Shown here: piece after piece, positions 36,379-45,300 of the stretch
How the letters are laid out: every line of letters starts with the position of its first letter
Position numbering within the stretch: the stretch's first letter is position 1
From: Diphasiastrum complanatum
Lineage: Eukaryota > Streptophyta > Lycopodiopsida > Lycopodiales > Lycopodiaceae
Reading direction: 5' to 3'
Assembly (NCBI GenBank): GCA_029204225.1
Contig: CM055109.1
Coordinates: 25,480,723 to 25,544,722, forward strand
DNA length: 64,000 nucleotides
Translations under genes and position numbers: made by a program
The notes under the pieces: model-generated
Told to the model about the DNA's origin: nothing
Database searches by the model: none
The model's input: the letters and a program-made list of their open reading frames with translations, nothing else

Positions 36379-39300
36379 TAAACCCCAAACCCAAGTGAAA
36401 TGAGGACCAAAAATGCCTTGGGAGAGGTATTGGGGGGAAATGCGTAATTAATTAATTAATTAATTAATCAATTACTTACGCAAATAGAGGAACCGTACCA
36501 CAGTTCATGAACCGTGGTACGGTTCATCCACGGTTCCTAGGACCCACGGTTCTGAGAACCGTTGGTTCTATGATATATATATAGATGGTGTTGTAGTTCA
36601 TTTGCTCTGTAGGTCTCTCTCTAGTTGCTCTACAATGTCTACATGGGCTGAACACCATACGCTATGACAACCTAACATCTTGCATTAGACAAGTATGGGA
36701 ATCCTCTTTAGAGGGTAAGCCCAAGTTTTGACACGAGCATTTCCTTCTATTTATGGTGGAGAATTTGATCGAGCCACTAGGTTATCTTCGTGCCCATCCC
36801 ATTATTCACAGTTTCTAGTGGCAAGGGACTTGGACTTAGATCAACGAGTTTTTTGGTATATTTGTGAGCTTATCAACATTGAGAATACCTTGCAAATCAC
36901 GATACATGGTATTTACCTACCCATTCATACTTGTTGAGGTTACTATTCTAATGTGACATTGAGTCTGTAGATGAGTCATACCTAGTTTAGGAGTGGAGTA
37001 CATCAAGATTCACACTCATCAAAGTCAATGATGATCTTTATAGATTACTCTAGCACTCTTGAACACTATGAGCTTACATACCACTCATTGCTTAAGTCAT
37101 AGATGATGGGCTGGACAATGTAGACATCAGTCTTCCTTAGTCATGACCAATTATTGAGCATTTATTTCATGACATGCGATGCAATCTGAACAATATTATC
37201 TGACAAAAATATGTTCCCTGTAGTGTTTAAACAAAATTTGGACAATCACCATTTTTCCGAAACACGTTCTAGAACCGTGCATTCCATAACATGGTCCGGA
37301 ACATGGCATGCATCTCTGGAAAGACATAATAAAACTTCCTCTTCTTCTCTCAATCACACGTGCACATGCATGCTTATAGATACACGTTCTTCTGCTCATA
37401 GCTTCCCATTTTTTTGCTCTCTTTTATGGAAATGTTAGACATTCCTGTCTTTGAAGTTTATGCACATTGATGTTTTATAGGCTCGATCGATGTTATAATG
37501 CATTTTATGTGCTTGATGGGTTGATACTTATCTCTGTGCAGGAATTTGAACCAATCATTCAAAGGCGTTTTTCGATAGTGTATTTCCATTCTGCTGCAGC
37601 CTTGCAAATGTAAGTCTTTTGCTATGATGATTTGAATAGTGATTTGGATAATGTCTTTAGTACATCCTAAAAGATACATCTACAATTGGCATATTGGACA
37701 TGGTCACTGCTAGTAGTAGTATAATCAACTATGATATCTGTACCTTTGCGCAAATTTTACAACATGGTAATGTGGACCAAGTCAATTCTACATTGTTTGT
37801 AGAGCAAGTCAATCCTCCCATAATCAACATATGCAATTGTATATTTTTCTAGGAATCGTTACATCATCATGAACTACATTATGGGAGCAAGTCAATGCTC
37901 CCATAATCAAGACAAAATCCAGCATTCCAAGAAAAGAAGTTTATCGAAAAATTATGGAGGAAGAAATCCATTAGTGTCAAAACCTCTTACATTATGGTGT
38001 TAAAATTGGAATGTGTATTCACTTTTCTCATGTCTTACATCATTATTCACTTAAACCATGCATGAAAGTTTTTGGATTATGTTCTTTTATTTTTGATTTT
38101 TTTACTTTTCTGTTCTTTTCTTGGAAATTATTTTTGGATGTTGATAGTTGGTCATGTTTATGCCTGTTACCATTTGTGCAGGGTGCCTGATTTGGGATGG
38201 ATGAAGCGAGTGCAACAAATTCTTGGTCAAAGACACAGACGAAACCTACAGGTATTTATGCTCATGTGTAGTTGGAATATCTTTTTGCTCAGTAACTGCA
38301 AAGAAATTTTCAAAAACTTGCCATGGATTTTTGTGTAGGTTTGTTATTTGTGGTGTATAAGTAAGAAAGTGTCATATTCTTGTCATTTCATTGTGTATGT
38401 ACTCTTGGGGACACCCTAGAAGTATGCGTGCACTACAATTTGTTGGCGCATTTTGGCTATCTTCACAATTCTTTTGGTTCTCTGACGATTTGAGTCCCGC
38501 ATCCTCCCTTTTACTCTTTAAACTTCTCAAAATTTTTACTATCTTGTTACATCCATGATTACCTGCAACTACTTGTGTCTACGCTTGGGTCAAGGAAGCC
38601 CGAGAGGGTATGCTCTTACCACTGGTAAACCCTCATTATCAAGTGTAGTCAACCATGACTAGAGTAGTAGGCCAAGTTAGCTAGCAAAGACCTAAATCGG
38701 ACTTGTGGAAGAAGCTGGATAACGAGTATTGGAACATATGGCCTTGGGGTTTTTTAGCTACAAAGCATTCACTTTATAAGTAGAGAACATAGGAGGGAGA
38801 ACACACTTCATGTATTGCACTCTTAATTGATCTCAAAATGATATATAGAGATGAGCTTATGTAGGGGTTTGTGTCCCTTCATATGTGTTCCATATGTAAT
38901 GTGCACACATGAAACTAAAAAGAGAGTTTCATCTTCAACAAAGAGGTTCATCACAGCCTCTTCTACTGCATTGAACATCCATGTCCTTCGATTTCTTAAC
39001 CTCCAAATTAAAGTTTATGTATTTTCAAGATTGACATGCTTTTTTTTAGTTGCTAGTGGCTCACCCATATTCCAAGATGCCATGAACATTATTATTATAT
39101 CCAGGAACCTTATTCACTATATTTAAGACTATAATAGATGCTATCAACCATAGTTGCAGCGAAACGCGTTTCGCGAACCGCGTTTCTCCAAAACACGTTT
39201 ATGAATCCGAAACATTTTAATTTTTTTTTTTTTTTTTTGGAAAAATAGCTTATGGCTGAAATTTTTTTAGGGGAGCAATGGTCAAACCGGCGTTTTGCCT

Positions 39301-42300
39301 CCCATAAGTGCAGTAGATAGGGCACAAACAGATTTTATTTTCAGTAGCTATATGGTTGTTATTTGATCTGGTTCTCAGTAATTGTTAATGCTATAGTTTG
39401 GCTATCAACTCTATAAATGATTGCTTTTGCAATCATTTCACTGGAGATGTGAGTGCAATGTGCATACAGTTGGGGACATAAATATTGGGCCCTTATCGGC
39501 GCGCATTTGGACCCCCATTTTTATTTATGGGTTGGTGTAGGGGGGGCAGCGCCCCCTCTGCTACTGTCGTAAGGGGGGGGGGGGGGCGCGGGAGGGGGGC
39601 ACCGCCCCCCGAAGCAAAAAGCGAGGTACCATTGCTCTACAGTTCTCTGTCTCTGTCCCACTAGAACCATTTGTGATCGTAACGAACATGCTAGAGGCAT
39701 AGTTGCACAGAATCGCGTTTCTGGGAGGAGACATTTTGGAAACCGCGTTTCTCCTCCCAGAATCGCAAATTTTTTTTTTTTGGAAAAATAGCTTATGGCT
39801 GAAATTTTTTTAGGGGATCAATGGTCGAACGAGTGTTTTGCCTCTTAGAAGTGCAGTAGATGGGGCACAAACAGATCTGATTTTCAATAGCTATTTGGTT
39901 GTTATTTGCTCTGGTTTTCAAAAAATTCTCAGGGGGTTCGGGGGGCGGTAGCCCCCCGGTGGGGGGTTTGGGGGGCAACGCCCCCCAACGGCATGACTTG
40001 GCCTTCCACTCCCTGAGTGAAAACACACTTACTGGGACCATCTGTGATCGTAACAGACATGCTAGAGGTTAGTTTTGAATTTTTATCCTTGATAGAACCC
40101 AACATGGATTAATGCACCTGAACTGGACCATCCTGCACCCGAAACAGTCGGCAAATTACACAGTAATTATGCTCTTAATTAGAGCTTCCATCTGATACCC
40201 ATATTGCCCAAAAAAAAAACCCAAAATTACTTTTTAAAAAAAAACGTTTCTGGAATTTTTTCAAAAATTTTCGAAACGCGTTTCTGAACGCATATCTGAA
40301 ATGCGTTTCAGAAACGCAGTGCAACTATGGCTAGAGGTAAGTTTTGAATTTTTATCCTTGACAGAACCCAACATGGATTATTGCACCTAAACTTGACCGA
40401 ATTGTATCAGAAATGCTCGGCAACATACATAAAAACAATGGCCTTTATTAGAGCTTTCATTTGATACTCATATTGCCCACAAAAAAAAAACACGTTTCTG
40501 AGCGTTTCTACCAATAACCCGAAGCGTGTTTCTGGACCGTGTTTTGGCACACATTTCGGGGGTCGGAGTGCAACTATGCTATCAACTATATCCCATGTAA
40601 AAGCACAAAGGTGTTGCATTAGACAAATAATGTGGAGATTGAATTTATTTATCCACTTTGCTTATTTACCAAGTACATGTGCTCTCCTATCCCACCCTTT
40701 TAGGCATTTCCATCGATGATAGATGAACCAAGTCTTGGAGTTGTAGATACTACATACTATGTTCTCTCTTGCTATGATTAGGAATTAGAGAGATGTTAGT
40801 GTTTGATATAACTAACACCTATGCCTCCTCCCAATCTAGCTCAAACTCTCAATACAATACTAACTGAGATAACAAGGTATTTAAAATTATCGAAGTCCTA
40901 GAGCTGCATCACATTATTATGTCGGTGAATTCACATTCAATGCACACCTTCTAGTCCAAAACTTGAAGTCACATGCGTATGTACTATGATGTCGACCTTT
41001 TGCTATGTATGATTTGTAGTTGTTTTGCCATCTCGTCCCTCCTTATTGGCCTAGTCATAAGGCTATTGGGTGATTCAAATTTTGCTAGACGCTATTGATA
41101 CTCTAGTGTTACTTCAATGCTAGTCAATAAAAGACACTTGCAATAAGTCTACATCACAAGCTCGATATCTTTCCCCACGATGGATGACACCAAACACTTT
41201 TGGTTGCAATCTATTGGAAATAACGACTAAGTTATGGGCCTTGTTTTGACCTAAAACAATCCTCTATTTAAATGTTTTTTATAATTGGACTTTATGTCCC
41301 ATTTTACTTGTTAAGACTAATTTTCTTTATGTTACTTAAATTAAGGTAGGTTATAAGGGGCACACCCCTCTATGTAGTAGACTCATCTCTGTCATTTCTT
41401 AATAATGATAATTTAGGAGTTTAAAGGCTTTTACTATTAAAATTTTCAGCAACTTTGGTGTGAAACAAGGTTGTCCTCTTTCCCTTACGCTATTTGGTAT
41501 CTACATTGATAATCTCATAGTTGCAACAACGAATTGCAGTTCACGATTCAAACTGCGATCCACCTCGCGATTTGCAGATTTTTTTTTTGTTGAAAAGATA
41601 TATGCAGAAAGAGAAAAGAATAGAATTATGATTACATGGGTTTCTAGTCGTTTCAACTTTCATGACTAACCCTGGGCTGTTAGAATTTGCACAAGCTAGT
41701 TTGTGATTTCCATTGGAGTTCATTTGCTGTTATTTTAACAGGGTATCAGAGCCAAACGAAGAAATGGTATCAAAATTAGCAAGTTTTGTGATTTCTTGTA
41801 CTAGATGCCACTCGGCTTGTAGAGTCTATCACAACGAATAGCTTGAATCACTCAATAGGAAGTTAGATCAGCATTCTTGGAGTTGTAGTAGGTCGTTCGT
41901 AGACATATTTAAGTCTTAGAAAGTGCCATTTAGGTCAATCCAAGGATTTTGTAGAGTTCTCATTCTAGAATGCAATTATAACTAAAGTTGTGTTCAAATT
42001 TGCCTGCATTGATGGAATAGTTTGGATTAGTAGTTGCTTAGTGGTTCAATCTGATTTCATAGGGATATTTTTGAGTGGCATTTATGTGCAATTGATTCCA
42101 TTTGATTCAGGTTAGGTTGATCCAAGCACCTTGTGAAGTCGAGATCAAGGAGGAGGCAATTCTAGATCTAGTTTCCATCTCGATTCAAGCAATTGTTTTG
42201 ATGCAGCTCAATATCAGGTAGGGTCTTGTTGAGAGGTTAAGTCTTAAGCTTTCTTAGTCCCTAGGTAGTGGGATAGCTAGATTTGAGTCACTTCTATTTT

Positions 42301-45300
42301 GCATCTTATTTTTTGTGATCAAGCTCTTTATTAGGGAGTGCATATCTCTTGGATCCAAATGATAAATTGAATGCTTCAAATTATTCTATTTGGAAGCTAA
42401 GAATGGAGTCCATTCTTGTATTACAAGACTTAATGGACATTGTAAATGGTGAAGAGGATGAGCTTATTCATCCTCAAGAAGGTACTAGATACAAGAAGAG
42501 GTGCAAGATTGCCCTACATTGTATCAAGATGAATGTAGCTAATGACCTTCGTAAGGAGTAGGTGCTTTGCATCCCGGCTCACAAAACATGGCAAACTCTT
42601 CAAAAGATATATGAATCCAAGAACACTTCAAGATTGCTATCCTTGAAGAACCAAGTTCTTCATTGTTTCCAAGCAAAAAGTGGTCATTCATATGTGTTGA
42701 GAGTTAAAGGCTTAAACAAGGAGCTCGCTTACATAGGAGAGCCTTTTAGTGAACTGGTTCAATTGATTTTGAATGGACTAAGTGCGGATTTTGCTAACTT
42801 TGCAAAGCTATGCAATCATAGGCAACTTGCCCTCCCTTGAAGATCTCCAAGGAGTCCTCATGGCCGAGGTAAGTAGGAGGGCACATATCCAAGCAAGATT
42901 GGAGAAGCTTTCCCTCAATGATGGAGATGACAAGTCTCTTTACCTCAAGAGCAAAAGCAAAGCCAAAGGCAAAGGAGGTTCATTCAAGAAGAATCAAGTC
43001 AAATGTGAAGATCAAGATGGATCTTCAACTCCAAGCTCGATCAATCCCAACAAGGATGAGTCAAAAATCAAGTGCTACTATTGTAGCAAGATGGGGCATT
43101 ATGCCTCCGAGTGCCTCAAGAGGAAGCAAGCCCAAGGCCAAGAGAAAGAGGAGAGCTCACATGATGACTCTCTAATGATGTCAAGTTTTTCATCTACAAG
43201 CATGAAGGGAGAAGATTCTTGGTGGATAGATAGTGGGGCTAGCTCCCACGTGACAAGCAAAAGGGAACACTTCTCAGCTTTCTCACCTTATGATGGTCCT
43301 ATTAAGTCAATTTTTATAGCAAATGATTGTGCTTGTAAGGTAGAAGGAATAGGAATATGATTGTGCTTGGGATCTTAAAAAAAGATCAAGATAGATGGTG
43401 TGCTTTACATTCCTAGCATCACTAAGAACTTGCTTAGTGTAGGCCAATTGCTTGACAACGGAGTTCACCACAAATGTATGTAACATAAAGAGGGATGGCA
43501 AGATCATTGCAAGAGGCATAAGATATGGTAGGTTGTTCAAGCTTGATGCCTTTGTGGACACTAACATTGTGATGGTAGCCAAGGAGAACAAACTATCAAG
43601 CTCTGATTTGTGGCACAAAAGACTTGGCCACAATCAACTCAAGCTCATTGGAGGTCATGTACAAGGAGGAGCTTGCTCTTGGCCTTCCAAAGTCCTTGGC
43701 AAGAGAGGAGAAGGTGTGTGAAGCATGTGCTCTTTCAAAAGCACATACGAAGCCATTCTCAAGCTCCATCACAAAAGACAACTGAACTCATCCACTTTAG
43801 TTGATCCACTCGGTGTACACTTTGCAAGTACAAAGACAAATGGAGGTGCCACCATGTTTGTTAAAGTCATAGATGATTACTCAAGGTATTGTTGGGTTTC
43901 TTTCTTACATCTAAAGCACAAGTATTTGAAAGCTTTCTCAAGTTCAAAGTCTTTGTTGAAAAGCATCATGGTTATAAGATCAAGACTTTTAGGAGCGATA
44001 ATGGTGGAGAGTACATCTCCAATGAATTTAAGAATTTTTGTGACCAAGAAGGGATTAAGGAGTTATCTTGTCTGTATACCCCAAATGAAATGGGATAGCC
44101 GAGAGGGCACATGTGAGTGTTCTAAAGCTTTGAGGCTTGATGCTAGGTTACCAAAGTCTTTTTGGAGAGCCCTTATTTGTGCTAACCACTTGATGAATAG
44201 AGTTTCATGTAGCTCTATTGGAGGAAAGACACCTTATGAAGTCTTGTATGGGAGGAAGCCCAATCTCAAGGATTTGAAGGTGTTTGGATGCATTTGCTAT
44301 GTGCATACACCTTTGGAGACAAGGACAAAGGAGGATCCATCTTCTATAAAAGGCATCGTGCTCGGCTATGGCAATGCAAGCAGGTGTTTGGATACAAGGT
44401 ATATATTCCATCTTCCAACAAGTTTGTGGTTTCTAGAGATGTCATCTTTGATGAGAGTAGAATGCATAAGCTTGTAAATGGCTCAACTAACCCTTCCATT
44501 GAGAGGGAGGTGGCTGAGAGTCAAGACAATCTTGATCTTGAGGAGGAGCAAGAGCCAAGAGTGCCAATCACTCCAAGAAAGTCATCAAGAACAAGAATGG
44601 AGCCAATAAGGCTCATGTGGTTGTTGGATAGTCAACTTTGCAGGGCAGCAAGGTTGTTGCTTCACTTTTTTCATTGTCTCAAACTCATCCTTCAAGTGCC
44701 TTTGCTGATCAAGAGTGGGGATGAGACTTGAAAAATCTCTTTTACTACTTCAAGCTAAATTTTTTTTGGCGGCATTAAGCTTGGACAGCAAGCTACATCT
44801 ATTTTTTTTCGGTTAAATGGAGTTTTGGGCAGCATGCAACACTTTGCATTTTTGTTGCAATTTTTCATATTTCATGTCATGTTATGCTTTTACATTATCA
44901 TTTAAGGAGGGTGTTGGAAATAATAAATGATCATGTTAGTTTTAGTTAAGTTGGACCCAATTTTGGACTAGTAGTAACTTGTGGGTCCAAGTAAAGTCTA
45001 ATTATGTTAAGGGACCCTATCTTGACTTTTGGAAGTGCCTTATAATTAGTAGTGGACAAGCTTAGGGTTTGGAAGGTTCTAGAACTTTGGGTTTGGAAGA
45101 GTCTAGGCCCTTGGAAGGCCTACTTATATGTTTCATTATTCATTTGTAATTCATTCCCTTTCTAGCATTGCTACTATTTTTTTTCTCCTTGAGGGCGCCT
45201 AACCCTCTCCCTCTTCTTCTTGTATATGGAGATTGAATGCTAGAAGGATCTTGACACTTTGATTTCCTACACAGTCCTATCCCTATAAGGTATCCCAATG

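Larger units (their letters stand above)
22611..37541. other. Intron 9, about 14.9 kb, filled with nested transposons
   Basis: The borders are exon 9 AAG|GTAATG and exon 10 TGTGCAG|GAATTT. Inside, in order: plain AT-rich sequence with a small imperfect hairpin (about 22705-22785), simple repeats, two hAT copies in inverted orientation, a long hairpin, a 112-bp tandem array, a duplicated hAT 3' segment, a third hAT copy carrying a full-length copia insertion, then AT-rich sequence from 36600 with no recognised gene. The whole intron must be removed for the gene to work. Confidence 0.8.

Noticed and set aside
41541-41723. Short frames following the LINE scrap
   Set aside because: They continue no RT motif and cover a poly-T run and the copia LTR end.
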